A stretch of 64,000 nt of DNA from Echinarachnius parma (taxonomy: Eukaryota; Echinodermata; Echinoidea; Clypeasteroida; Echinarachniidae). Both the position numbers and the translations under genes were made by a program. This document shows, one piece after another, positions 12,107 through 22,700 of the stretch (positions are counted from its first letter, which is position 1; every line of letters starts with the position of its first letter). The stretch covers positions 62,001 to 126,000 of the forward strand of contig JBAMJV010003343.1 in NCBI GenBank assembly GCA_037951105.1. Reading direction: 5' to 3'. The notes beneath the pieces were generated by a model. It was given only the letters and a program-made list of their open reading frames with translations, was not told the origin of the DNA and made no database searches.

Positions 12107-12947
12107 GATGAAAGGTTCTCCTGGACCAAACTTTTAGGACGATTTGCTGTCGTTTTTGAAGCAGCGTAACAAGACAAGCTAATCACGCACAAAAAGTGCT
12201 CGTAGATGGCGCTATATATTTTCACAATACCAGATCAGACTCGACTGCATGATAATTATGCAGAGCTGCTGCCTAGATCTGAACAATCAATTGACATAAG
12301 ATACAAAGTTACTACCCCACCCACCCCAATTCTGCCTTGATACAAAATATTGCTACAGTTAAAATGTGAAATACATGTATATGTGAAAACAAGAGATATC
12401 CATCATTTCATGTCTGAATGAGCACAGTCAAAATTACCGTTTTAAAAGTCCCAATTTAGACAATTCCCAGGAGTGGCAACGGAAGGACAGTCAACATAAT
12501 CGAAATGTGGAGCCCCTCCTACCATGGATAGTACTAGTACAGTAGTACTATCCATGCTCCTACCACCACACTACCCTTCCCTACAATGAACTTACACCAG
12601 CGCTGTCTAAAACCATTATCATTTATGTTTTTTTTTTAATGGGCTCAAAAGGCCCCCCTAAACCCGACCGACACGCCAAACTGTCTACTCTCGTGACGAA
12701 GATGGCGACGTGTGGCCTAGGTATGTCACGGTATGACCAAACTAACAAACTCGTGTATCCTAGCATTGGTAATTTGGGGAGCAACAATCTTGGATTAAAA
12801 AAGATTACCCGTATAATATGGAAATATAGTGCCCCAAAAAACTTTATAAAAGTGGTAATAATTTTCACTTTCCGGATTCACAGTCTTATTCACGATTTTA
12901 CCAAATTTCTGGAAATATGCAAACGTATTTAGGTCAATCTACCACAC
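12107..12947. other. Intergenic stretch upstream of SNRNP200
   Basis: This holds the 5' flank and presumed promoter of SNRNP200; no TATA box is evident near the start codon. A 32-base near-perfect palindrome lies at 12524-12555 (ATGGATAGTACTA, 6-base centre, TAGTACTATCCAT). At 12702 a plus-strand ATG in a GAAGATGGCG context is followed 18 bases later by a GTATGT donor word, which might be a divergent first exon, but no downstream exon is recognised. Confidence 0.5.
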
Positions 12948-13892
12948 TTAAATACAACAAATGATCAGCCCTAACCAATATACCACCACACTCCAATACA
13001 ACCAATGATCAGCCCAAACCCAATCATCATCCACCACACTCCAATTACAACCAATGGTTAGCCCTAACCCAGTATAATACCACCGCACTCCTATACAACC
13101 AATGATCAGCCCTAATCCAATATACCACCACACTCCAATGCAACCAATGATCATCCCTAACCAATATACCACCAAACTCCGATACAACCAATGATCATCC
13201 CTAACCAATATACCACTAAACTCCGATACAACCAATGATCAGCCCTTACCAACTCCAACACAACCAATGATCATCCCTAATCCAATGTACCACCACACTC
13301 CGATACAACCGCAATGATCAGCCCTAACCAATAAATCAGCCCAAACCAATATACTACCACACTCCGATACAACCAATGATCAGCCCTAACCAATTATACA
13401 TCAGCTCACTTAAATACAACAAATGATCAGCCCTAACCAATATACCACCACACTCCAATACAACCAATGATCAACCCTAACCAATATACCACCACACTCC
13501 AATACAACCAATGATCGGCCATAACCAATTATACCACCACACTCCAATACAACCAATGATCGGCCATAACCAATACAAACACCACACTCCAATCCAACCA
13601 ATGATCAGCCATACCCAATATACCACCACACTCCAATACAACCATCGATCAGCCCTAACCAATATACCACCATACTCCAATACAATCAATGATCAGCCCT
13701 AACCAATATACCACCACACTCCAATACAATCAATGATCAGCCCTAACCAATATGCCACCACACTCCGATACAACCAATGATCAACCCTAACCAATTATAC
13801 CACCACACTCCGATACAACCAATGATCAACCCTAACCAATATTCCACCACACTCCAATACAACCAATGATCAGCCCAAACCAATATACCACC
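12948..13892. repeat. 44-bp minisatellite array, left part
   Basis: Roughly twenty imperfect units built from ACTCCAATACAACCAATGA, TCAGCCCTAACCAATATACC and ACCAC follow one another, with variants such as CCGATACAACC and TCATCCC. Some units are shortened. Reading frames within it are repeat artefacts. The same array resumes at 16315. Confidence 0.92.
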
Positions 13893-13902
13893 CCGGGGGG
13901 GG

Positions 13903-15881
13903 CAGGGGTGTCGATCCGTTTTTGAGATTGGGGGGGCGAAATTTGAAAAATTTTCCAGAGTGACCACTGAGAGAGCTAAAAGCCCCACATTGGCATGCCC
14001 AGAAGTTTTATTATGCGCTCATTGAAAGTGTCTTGATGGCTCAAAGACCTGACTTTGGGGACAATAATGGGGGTCCAGGGGGCTCCGCCCCCTGAAGCTT
14101 TTAGATTTCAGACATTTGCTCCTAGCATGGGTGTTAAAATTGTATAAAATAGTAAACCTACTCATAACGTATTTTTAAAGGGCATAGCGAGGAAAAGACT
14201 GAGCCTTGCATGAGATGGATCCACGTGATCATGTATACTACACCGTGTCTCAGATAAAACGAAACCGGGTTTCATGGCAGAAATTTTCTGTCATAATGAA
14301 TAATTTCCTTGATGATATATATATGTCTGAAAAGCTCTGTGTCTCTTCTTTCATTTGATGTACAACTTATGGCACATAATTCAAGCATGACTGAATTAGA
14401 ACAATGGAAAGTGGTGTTACCAATATTCCATTTGCACGCATACATTTTAAGTTTGGGTGAGTTTTAAGGGTTGTAAACGTACTTATTTTTAAAAAGGACA
14501 AACACCACATGAAAGTTCATATTTGTATCTTTTACATGACACCTCATGCTAAAAAAATTAATGATTTATGCCAGAGAACGAGTACAATGAAACCATGCCT
14601 GATTTCTGCCCAAATGAGTGAAAGTTGAGTAAGAAGTCGCTCACCTTTCCTGACAATGGAATTTGATGCATGAGTGAATTTACACAAACATGGGGATCAG
14701 GGAAACCATGGGAAACAGGCTAGATCAGGAAAATTACCCATTTGGGCTGGAATCAAGCATGATTTCATTGTACTCGTTCTCTGGCATAAATCATTTATTT
14801 TTTAATCATGAGGTGTCATATAAAAGATAAAATTATGTATTTTTATGAGGTGTTTGTCTTTTCTCAAAATAAGTACGTTTACTACGGTTAAAACTCACCC
14901 CAAAACCTCACCCAAACTTGCAATTTCTGCGCGCAAATCGAATTTTGGTAACACCTCTTTCCATTGTTCTAATTCAGTCTTGCGTAAATTATGTGCCATA
15001 AGTTGTACATCAAATGAAAGAAGAGACACAGAGCTTTTCAGACATATATATATCATCAAAGAAATTATTCATTATGACAGAAAATTTCTGCCATGAAACC
15101 CGGTTTCGTTTTTTCTGGGACAGTCTGTATAGAGCCATCGATATAGTCTAGGGCATTGGGCTCCCATGAAACTAAGCAAGGGCGTCAACAATTTCTCAAA
15201 AGTGTAGGGGAGACATTGCGAGGAAGCGAAGCGACCGAGCGGGGGAGGGTGTGGGAGGGGGTGTCCCCCTCCCACAGTAGGGAGCTTTTGTATTTTGGGG
15301 CGTGAAATTGTGCGATTTGGTGCACACCTGAGACAGAAATTTCACGTAATATGAAGTATATAGGTATGGAACCAAACATACATAATGACAAAGGGAGGGG
15401 GACAATCTGCTCCTTTTTCAAATGTGGGGGGGGGGGGGGGGGGGGGGACATGATATTCCAATTTGATTTGTGTTCAGCGCATATGTACCGAGATTATTTT
15501 ATTTTCTGTGACGTTGTGCTATCTATATATGAGGGTTTAATAAACTTCGTTTGAGGTGTGCGTTTGAGAAATTACGCTGCCCAACACATTTCAAAAGGTG
15601 AGTTCCCGCAACCCAAATGAAACTTGCAATATGAGAAACTGTATGCGCGCGAAGCGCGCGGCAAAAAAGAGATTTACAGTCCTTTTCAAACTAAAAAACG
15701 GCTATTTTGAAGATTAATTATTGATAAATGTGTATTTCCCCTCTTTGGCATTATATCACTCGGATTTTTTTCTTCCTCATTTTCGGAATTATTGGGGGGG
15801 GCGAAATGATATGTTCGACCCCCCAATATTTTCATTGGGGGGGCGACCGCCCCCCCTGCCCCCCCAGGATCGACACCCCTG
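13903..15881. mobile_element. hAT-like non-autonomous element, copy 1 (with nested insert)
   Basis: The ends are CAGGGGTGTCGATCC and the complement GGATCGACACCCCTG. The CAGGG end and the apparent 8-bp CCGGGGGG duplication fit the hAT superfamily. Without its 889-bp insertion it is about 1090 bp, close to copy 2 at 31282-32411. It includes long G/C runs, the word GCGCGCGAAGCGCGCG and a GTGGGAGGGGGTGTCCCCC inverted block. No transposase can be read, so it is non-autonomous. Confidence 0.85.
14241..15127. mobile_element. 887-bp TA-flanked fold-back element nested in hAT copy 1
   Basis: Two arms of roughly 350 bases are inverted copies of each other (for example AAAACGAAACCGGGTTTC and its complement, GACACAGAGCTTTTC, CGAGTACAATGAAA) around a central spacer of about 130 bases. 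The ends read CACCGTGTCTCAGA and, inverted, CAGACTGTCCCAGA. Each is next to TA, and hAT copy 2 shows the unoccupied site TATACTATAGAGAC. The TA duplication and CA ends fit Tc1/mariner-type MITEs. No transposase is present. Confidence 0.88.
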
Positions 15882-16314
15882 CCGGGGGGGGGGGGGGGTA
15901 CTCAGATTATAGTCGGACGGGGGTGTGCGGCTGAGACCTCCAAACCCATACCCACATCTAAGGGTCCTTTTGCGAAAAATGGACCCATGCCTAAGGATTT
16001 TTTTTTCGCCTGCGGCGCATGTTATTGGTGTATTTCCCGCAAATTTTGCGGTTTTAAGTTAGCGAGCGTAGCGAGCTTGAAAATTTTTGCAATTTTACAT
16101 CGGCAAATCCAAAAATCCCGTATAAAAAAGGGGAAATCTGAAAAAAGGACCCATGTCTAAGGATTTTTTTGATGAAAAGGGGACCCATGTTTAAGGATCT
16201 TTCTTGAAAAGGGGACCCATGTCTAAGGATCTTTCTTGAAAAAGTCACCCTTCCCAGCGGCACATCCCCGTATACCCAATATACGTGAGTACCCCCCCCC
16301 CCCCCCCCCCCGGG

Positions 16315-16372
16315 ATACCACCACACTCCATAAATACAAACATTGGATCAGCCATACCCAATATACGCCACT
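16315..16372. repeat. 44-bp minisatellite array, right remnant
   Basis: About one and a third units of the same array as 12948-13892 (ATACCACCACACTCC, then GGATCAGCCATACCC) follow the right end of the poly-G element, showing that the transposon stack landed inside the array. Confidence 0.85.
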
Positions 16373-17015
16373 GTACATGACAAATAAATAATATAACAAT
16401 AATAACAAGTTAACTTTACAATATATATTGTATATATAACTTTATTGACCCAAGACCATAAATAAATAAATAAATAAATAATGTATAATGATAAACATAT
16501 ATTAACCTAAATCATAACTGTATACACAGTCCGCAGCAGGCCCGTGGAGCCCGATTGGTCGACAGCGGAGATTTTGATGTGAGGTAACACAAAAGACACG
16601 ACTGGGAAAGTTTACTCTGATATCTTACTTTTAAAAGAGATAAGTTTGTAAATAGGAAGCAGACTGACTGTATACTTTAACGAAATTACACATTAACATT
16701 TAGACGATATATTGAGCACAGCTTCACTTATACACACCATTTAAAACAGCAGTGGTATATACATAATTACATATACCATAAATATTAATTTGTGTATTTG
16801 GTTTGTTCATTATATTCCTGTATGTTTCATAACAATACATTGCATACGTAATACATGCAAGTCATTATGGAGTCTAAATTTTGTCGAAACATATAAAAGC
16901 GGAAACACACAGAGCTCTGGCACGATCAGTCGGAGCTTGAGACTTTAATTATACCATACATTACTAATATTCTTAGCACTCCCCCATTCAAGTCTCTGAA
17001 CGTCCCCCATTCAAG

Positions 17016-17090
17016 GGTCTTTGTGGCTCGATGGTTGAGCACCGGTCTAGCAATCCGGAGGTCTCGGGTTCGATTCCCGGCGTAGACTAT
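17016..17090 (+). ncRNA. tRNA-like sequence, SINE head
   Basis: The sequence folds as a rough cloverleaf. It has an A box (TGGCTCGATGGTTGAGCA), an anticodon arm CCGGTCTAGCAATCCGG whose loop would read AGC, and a B box (GGTTCGATTCC) in a good T arm. The acceptor stem pairs poorly and one extra base precedes its 3' side. The arm from CCGGTCTAGCAATCCGGAGG through GTCTCGGGTTCGA recurs at 51306-51378 on the other strand, so I favour a tRNA-derived SINE over a working tRNA gene. Confidence 0.55.
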
Positions 17091-17639
17091 TTTTCTTTGC
17101 TCATTTTCAATCATAATCTTAGCACTGATACAATAAGCTTAATACACATATGTATTATACTGTATATACATAATACCCAACAAACATTTGATGGGATTAA
17201 TACAAAATGCACAACAACACACCACATTAAAATACACTAACACACAAATATATAATATATCCTTTAAAAGGATAATACAGTAGTAACTTTGTCGACATGT
17301 GCAAAAAGTGATGAATGGTAATCTACGAGGAATCGACAAAACATATTATACATTTGTACAACCGAGACGAATAACCACAAAGCTTGTGATCTACGTGACA
17401 CAATTGTGCTTCTTCCTATTATGATAAAGATCTAGACAAAAACTTAAACGACCGTGTTATTCTAGCAAAATAAAGTTTTTGCTCTAATGCACTGAAGGAA
17501 TATTCACTGAAAGTTTGATTCGAACAAAAATTGGACACGAAATAGGAAAGCTATTGCAGCTTGTCCAGAACATACTTAATGATCCGGCACGTTCTAACTA
17601 CTTCCCTTAATTCAAGTAACAAAGTTACTATGCGCATGG

Positions 17640-18190
17640 ACCCTCTAGGTTCGGTGTATCGCTTGCAATGGTGGCAAGAATCTCTTGTATTATTCTAAAC
17701 GTCCTCGAGGAGCTGCCTTAACTCCGGTGATCTTCAACATCTATTCGAATGACCTGCCGATACCAACATCAAGAATTACCGACATTCTAACTAATTTCCT
17801 TTATTCAAGTGACATACAACTATGTGTCAGTAACATAAGGTTCAGGGTACGAATTAGTATCGTTTACACTGTTAGCGGTAATCTCTTGTATAATTCTAAA
17901 TAATAGCCTTCCTTAATTCGGAGTTGCCTTTAGTTCGATTCTTTTTAACATCTATTCGAGTGACCTGCCGTTAATACCAACATCGGGAATGACCAACATT
18001 CTTACTATTTGCATTAATACAAGTGACATATAGGCCTACAACTATAATTATATGCGTCAGTAACATATAGATTCGGGAGACTCCCTATACAAGGCCTTCA
18101 TAAACGAGTTGCCTGAGCTCAATATACCAACATCAGGGAAGTTTGCCTACGCGGAAGACATGCGCGTCCACCTAACCAACTGCCTTTAAT
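17640..18190 (+). mobile_element. LINE reverse-transcriptase relic, three related fragments
   Basis: Three pieces resemble the RT palm region of jockey/CR1-like LINEs. About 17695-17815 reads GAALTPVIFNIYSNDLPIPT; about 17930-18010 has a second FNIYSSDLP-like piece; about 18085-18185 reads NELPELNIPTSGKFAYAEDM, where YAED corresponds to the catalytic YADD. Intervening sequence is partly repeated as well (ACATAT.GATTC). No complete reading frame remains; it is an old LINE fossil. Confidence 0.6.
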
Positions 18191-18487
18191 AATGATCTTT
18201 GAAATCGAAGGTAAAACAATAAATTATATCATCTGACTTAGTAAAATACGCGTCGTTGATTGGCTAAACACGGTCACATGACTGGGGTATCAATTTGTTA
18301 TGACACCATGGCCAGAGAGTTATGACACCCCTCTGGCGCGCGCTGCAAAAGAGATTGCATTATGACGTCACAATGAGAACCAAAGGTACACGTATAATCT
18401 ACGTACATGTACCGTATGTTGTTTTTGACTGATTTGATTTTCAAATGCATGAATTTGTATGAGCCCGCGGATTTAGCCAGATGATAT

Positions 18488-18673
18488 AACAGTTGTTAAC
18501 TTTGTTGTCGGGGAAAATCACAGAATGTTCCCTCGGGATTTAAAATGCTATTTCGTGAAGAAAATAAGTCCCTCGACTTCGTCTCGGGAATTATAATCTT
18601 CCCTCAATAGCATTTAAAATCCCTCGGATGGAACATTCCGTGATATTCCCTCCACCACCAGTTAACAACTGTT
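18488..18673. mobile_element. Inverted-repeat element beside the LRR receptor 3' end
   Basis: The ends AACAGTTGTTAAC and GTTAACAACTGTT are perfect inverses, and inner blocks (GAATGTTCCCTCGGGATTT, ATGCTATT) also pair with the opposite arm, giving arms of about 75 bases. A related fragment is at about 28805-28860. It ends 12 bases from the last readable codon of the LRR receptor. Confidence 0.7.
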
Positions 18674-18684
18674 CAATGCAAGCA

Positions 18685-20520
18685 TCACATACCGTGGTGA
18701 TTTGGCGCAAATAGTACGCAGGCAAACACCACGTAGAAAATAACACTGGACACGAATGAGGCCTTTCCACTTGCTCGGCTTGAACACGGATCTGTACAGC
18801 TCGATACTGTAATCGGAACTGCAGACGATAACGAGTGATTTGTCACAACTAAGACACACTCAAATTGAAAGCTAGACGTGTTACTAGGACCAACTAGATT
18901 TGGCAAAACCCGAGGTGTGTCCTTAGTTTCATTGAGCGGAACCGATGCATTAGAATTATACCAAAAATTAAAATTAGTTCCGTTGACGTCATTACTCCTA
19001 GAAATGTTAACCTGACCAGCCAAAGAATCAGTGTCATTCACCGTGCGACCATTTAATGGTTGGACGTGTTTGAAGAGAGATCTATGAGTAACTCAATCTC
19101 AAGCGCAAGGTCAGCTGTCACAGCTCTGCAAGTTACAATGACTATCAGTGCAGAGGAGATGACCAACACATCACCGACGATGTCGATGGATACATTATCG
19201 GGCATCGCCGGAACCTCCCACGTGATAGAGGGAGGCGGGAAGGAGAAGGCAGGACACGTGACTCTAAAAGACGACGTCGAGTTAAAATAACAAGAATCAC
19301 TCTGATCCGATTGTAGCGCTAGTGGACACTCCAGAAACTCGATCGGGATGCTTTCAAAGTTTTGCGATATCAGGAGGGGCGGGGAATGGCATTGACAACC
19401 AATGCAACGAATGTTGCTGAAGTTAGCCGCATGCTTCAACCAGCGCAGATGGCAATTGCATGCCAGTGGATTGCCACCAAGAAACAACACTGTGTCCAAG
19501 AATGCACCTATTTCAGACATGTCAGACAATGACGTAATGTTGTTCTCTTCCAGAATTAAGACTGACATGTAATTCACACCACCAAATGCATGTGAATCAA
19601 CGGTGTGTATGAAATTGTTACCGAGATACAGAAATCGTAGACTTCGGCCGAATCGCGTCAAAAAGGACTTATCTATATCAACAATTTCGTTGTGGTCAAG
19701 GTAAAAGGTATTCACTTTTGTGGTGCCATTTAAGTTATCATGTGCCGATAAAGACCTTATCCTGTTGAATCGCAATGAAAGGGTTCTTAGACTCGGTACA
19801 TGAAGATGGGGTAAGGAGATCAGTTCATTATTTTCCAGTGTAAACGTAAGTTCCGGAAAATGACCACGAATATTCATAATTTGATTTCCAGACAGATCAA
19901 GAAAGTCTAGAGATGTACGATTCATGTCAAAGTTAAATGACGTAATTCTATTGTTGCTCGCAGCTAAAGATATGGTTGATATTTTAGTTTCCGGTGATAA
20001 AACATTGTCCAGATGCTCAACTTCATTTCTAGATATGTTGAGAGTTAACCGCCCGTTTGTAATGCGGAAAAGGTGATATAACTGCGTGATTTGATTATTG
20101 GCTAGATTAACCATTCTCAACTGCTCGTGATTGCTGAAAGCAGATTCATGGAGGTGTCGTAGATTATTATAACTAACATCGAGCATACGAAGTTTGTAAA
20201 GCTGTTCGGCGAATGCGATATCGCTAAGTACGTTTCTATGGAGAACGACAACCTGAAGTCGCCTTGCATTAGTTCCAAAAGTCAATGACCCGATTGATCT
20301 TATTCTATTGCTACCGGCGATTAGATAAATCAGTGATGGGAGGGACGGAAAAGACACAATTTCTGAAAGTAGATTGGCGGATATAGTCATTCTAACAATA
20401 TTTTTAGTGCTTGGGAAATATGTCTCATTGATTTCTCGGATGTTATTCCCAGCTATATTAAAATCTGCAAGGCTTCGAAGGTTATAAAACGGTGAAAGAG
20501 AATCAATGCCGTTGTCAACG
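18685..20520 (-). CDS. LRR-Ig transmembrane receptor, C-terminal segment (interrupted gene)
   Basis: This continues the LRR ectodomain begun at 22619. It has about a dozen LRRs (such as LRFLYLGNNFIHTVD), a C-terminal cap with the NPLACNCHLRWLKHA signature and further Cys residues, then an Ig-like region (FRVTCPAF, SITWEVPA, VIVTCRAV). A second Ig-like stretch follows, and a hydrophobic segment (FVSSVIFYVVFACVLF) ends near TGA at 18685. The last codons read CAC CAC G then GTATGT, a possible donor to an unseen cytoplasmic exon. The reading frame changes at about 19053-19075: upstream it stops soon after ELLIDLSSNTSNH, while the Ig2-TM part is open one frame over. That is either a real frameshift or a sequencing error. 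The role is presumably cell-surface recognition or adhesion; ligand unknown. Confidence 0.75.
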
Positions 20521-20935
20521 ACAGGCAATTCATACTTACGTCTAGCACTGGCTCAGCACTGGATAAATCCACTGCTAGACGCAGATATGAATGGAATGTC
20601 TAGCATCAGGCTGTGCTCAGCCTGGCATAACTTTGATCCACTGTTGATCCACTGTTGATGCTAGACACTCGTCTAGCACAAGGTTGCGCATGCGCATTAC
20701 GGTATTACGCGTTCAGAATTTGCAAGTCATCGTTACGTCACAATAGAAGTGTACTAGTGCGCATGCCCAGTCATGTCCTAGACAGCTTTTCGATCCACTG
20801 TTGTATTCATACTTGCGCGTCAGTTATCCACTGTTGATGCCAAGTATGAATGGTCGGCTTTTTCGTCTAGCACTGGCTCGGCAGTGGATTTATCCAGTGC
20901 TGAGCCAGTGCTAGACGTAAGTATGAATTGCCTGT
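20521..20935. mobile_element. 415-bp TIR element inserted in the LRR receptor exon
   Basis: Long inverted ends (ACAGGCAATTCATACTTACG, then TCTAGCACTGGCTCAGCACT and GGATAAATCCA) face each other. A 2-bp CG on both sides (20519-20520, 20936-20937) looks like the target duplication. The interior has repeats of GATCCACTGTTGATGC and TCTAGCA and no coding capacity. Read through on the gene strand it brings a TGA after about 38 codons. The ends contain GTAAGT, but on the gene strand it lies at the wrong end to serve as the donor that would splice the insert out. Confidence 0.88.
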
Positions 20936-22619
20936 CGCTGAGTTTATTCAATCGCGTCAGGCCTTGAAATGCGTCAATCGAGATTTTGTTGATGTTGCAT
21001 CGATCCAGTGCCAGTGTTACAAGTTTCTTAAAACGCTGCATCGATCCCAACGTATTTACATTATTTCCACCAACTAACAGATGTGAAATATCATACCTTT
21101 CGCTGAAATTCTGGCCAAAATTTGAGAAATCAAGCTTATTATTGTAAATGAATGCAAATATTAGCGATGAAGTCAGGGGGAGTTTAGAAAGATAATTGTC
21201 GGACAAGGTCAACTCGCGCAAACTTGAAAGGTCTTTAAATGCATCCCGTTCAACATACGTAATTTTATTGTTGGATAATGATATCCTGAAAATTGATTCC
21301 ATGCCACTTAACCTGGGGATTCTCGTGATTTGATTTCCACTTAAGATTAAATTAATCAACTTTGACATGAATAAGAAATCTTCTGGATTCAAAATCCGTA
21401 CATCATTTTGTTTGAGGTTTAGTGTAGTAATAACGTTATCTGAACGAAGAAAGGACAAATCTGAGATCGAATTAAGACTAAGGTCTAGTGTAGACATGCT
21501 AGGTAGTTTTCCTAAGAAATTGTGGAATATACTAAAGATTCTATTTTGTGCTAGATTAATACTTTTCGTACCTTGTAACAGAGGGAAATCGTAAATGTTC
21601 CCTATTTTGCAAACACGAAGAGTTAGATGGTTAATTACCAAGCCAAGTCCGTCTACTTTCAATAACGCTGGAATGGATACTGAACTGTAAGATAGGGACA
21701 GGAACTGAAGTCTCGCAGGACTGTGCGAGAAACTGTTACTGAGCCATTCTAGATCATATAAGCGCGAGTAATCTAAGTCTATTGTGATGATATCAACGGA
21801 CTCCTTAAAAATTGCACCATCTATGTTTAAAACATTGTTTTTAAACAATGTTATAATTTGAAGTGAGTGCAGATTTCCTAGAAAGGGCAGGGTAGTAATA
21901 AGGTTGAATTCTAGGCTAATTTGAGTCAAATCATGATGATAACGGAACACGCCAGGCTCTATGTACCGAAGTCTGTTATGGTCGAGGTACAGATGGGTAA
22001 GTGATCTCGGAAAATTACCACTCTTGAGTTCCTGCAATCGGTTGTACTGTAAGGACAGCCGTTGGAAGTTAATCCACAGCGCCGAAGCGTTCCAAAATGA
22101 TGTCATCTCATTCTCCATCAATATCACGAAGGACGTCGACAATGGTAACAGAAACGGGGGCGCAGACGTCGAGACGACATTCTTCGTCATTTTGATCGTC
22201 GTAAGATAATGGAGATGGATGAAAGCACCTGCCTCGACGAACTCGATGTCATTGTCAGTCAGAGACAAGACTGAGACGTAGTCGAGTCCAATGAACGAGT
22301 CATTAGCGACGTGGGAAATGCGGTTGTTGTCTAGAAGAACTTGTCGGACGGCGCCTAGCTGGACGAAATCGTTGTCGAAAGCAGGGATATCTCGAAGGTT
22401 GAAGCCGGAGCAGTCGATGTCGTTCCCGCTGCCACACATACACACATCGTTACAAGCGGCAGCTTGTTCCACCGAAACTATTGAGGAGGCCAGGTGGTGA
22501 TGGATGACCAAAAGCATCACAACTCTCAACGTCCCAGTACATACTGACCAATGTCTATTTTCATGAGGTAGTGCCATCATCATGATCATCTTTATAATTT
22601 TGGTCAAAAGATTATACAT
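20936..22619 (-). CDS. LRR-Ig transmembrane receptor, N-terminal segment (interrupted gene)
   Basis: This segment encodes about 560 residues. A hydrophobic signal sequence lies at about 29-48, followed by an LRR N-cap with Cys56, 60, 62 and 70 (ACNDVCMCGSGNDIDCSGF). Some 18-20 leucine-rich repeats follow, for example LSLTDNDIEFVEAGAF and LTLSDNYLSKLPL. Several Met codons precede the signal, and the first (22619) was taken; one of residues 11-15 is equally possible. The last repeat is broken at GLTRLNKLS by the TIR element at 20521-20935, after which the LRR series resumes as DNGIDSLSPFYNLRSL. The combined protein would have about 1170 residues. It looks like a lineage-specific LRR-Ig receptor; no orthologue name is justified. 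Confidence 0.8.
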
Positions 22620-22690
22620 TTTGAGTGATCAAAGATTTGGCATTCTGTTTTGATTCTTGGCAATGCCTCTGTTACCAGCTGGCTCGGTAG

Positions 22691-22700
22691 TTATATATAT
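22691..22700 (-). promoter_or_regulatory. Possible TATA box of the LRR receptor gene
   Basis: On the minus strand ATATATATAA lies about 75 bases upstream of the first ATG, a suitable distance for a TATA box with a short leader. AT-rich runs are common here, so this is only suggestive. Confidence 0.3.

Larger units (their letters stand above)
13893..16314. mobile_element. Poly-G-ended TIR element, split by a hAT-like insertion
   Basis: The element begins CCGGGGGG at 13893 and ends CCCCGGG at 16314. After the G run both ends read TACTCA towards the inside, followed by related GGGGTGTGCGG and GGGGATGTGCCG blocks. It is flanked on both sides by ATACCACC (13885-13892 and 16315-16322), an apparent 8-bp target duplication, although the target is itself repetitive. 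Its own sequence is 13893-13902 plus 15882-16314. It contains about four 30-bp tandem units with GGACCCATGTCTAAGGAT and no coding capacity. Confidence 0.7.

Noticed and set aside
12948-13988. Repeated Trp/Gly/Val protein frames on the minus strand
   Set aside because: The frames follow the 44-bp minisatellite units and shift between them, so no selection for protein is visible.
14845-15096. Open frame of 83 codons inside the fold-back element
   Set aside because: It lies in one arm of a palindrome and resembles no transposase.
13500-16400. CRISPR-like array
   Set aside because: The units are contiguous minisatellite repeats with no unique spacers, and the genome is eukaryotic.
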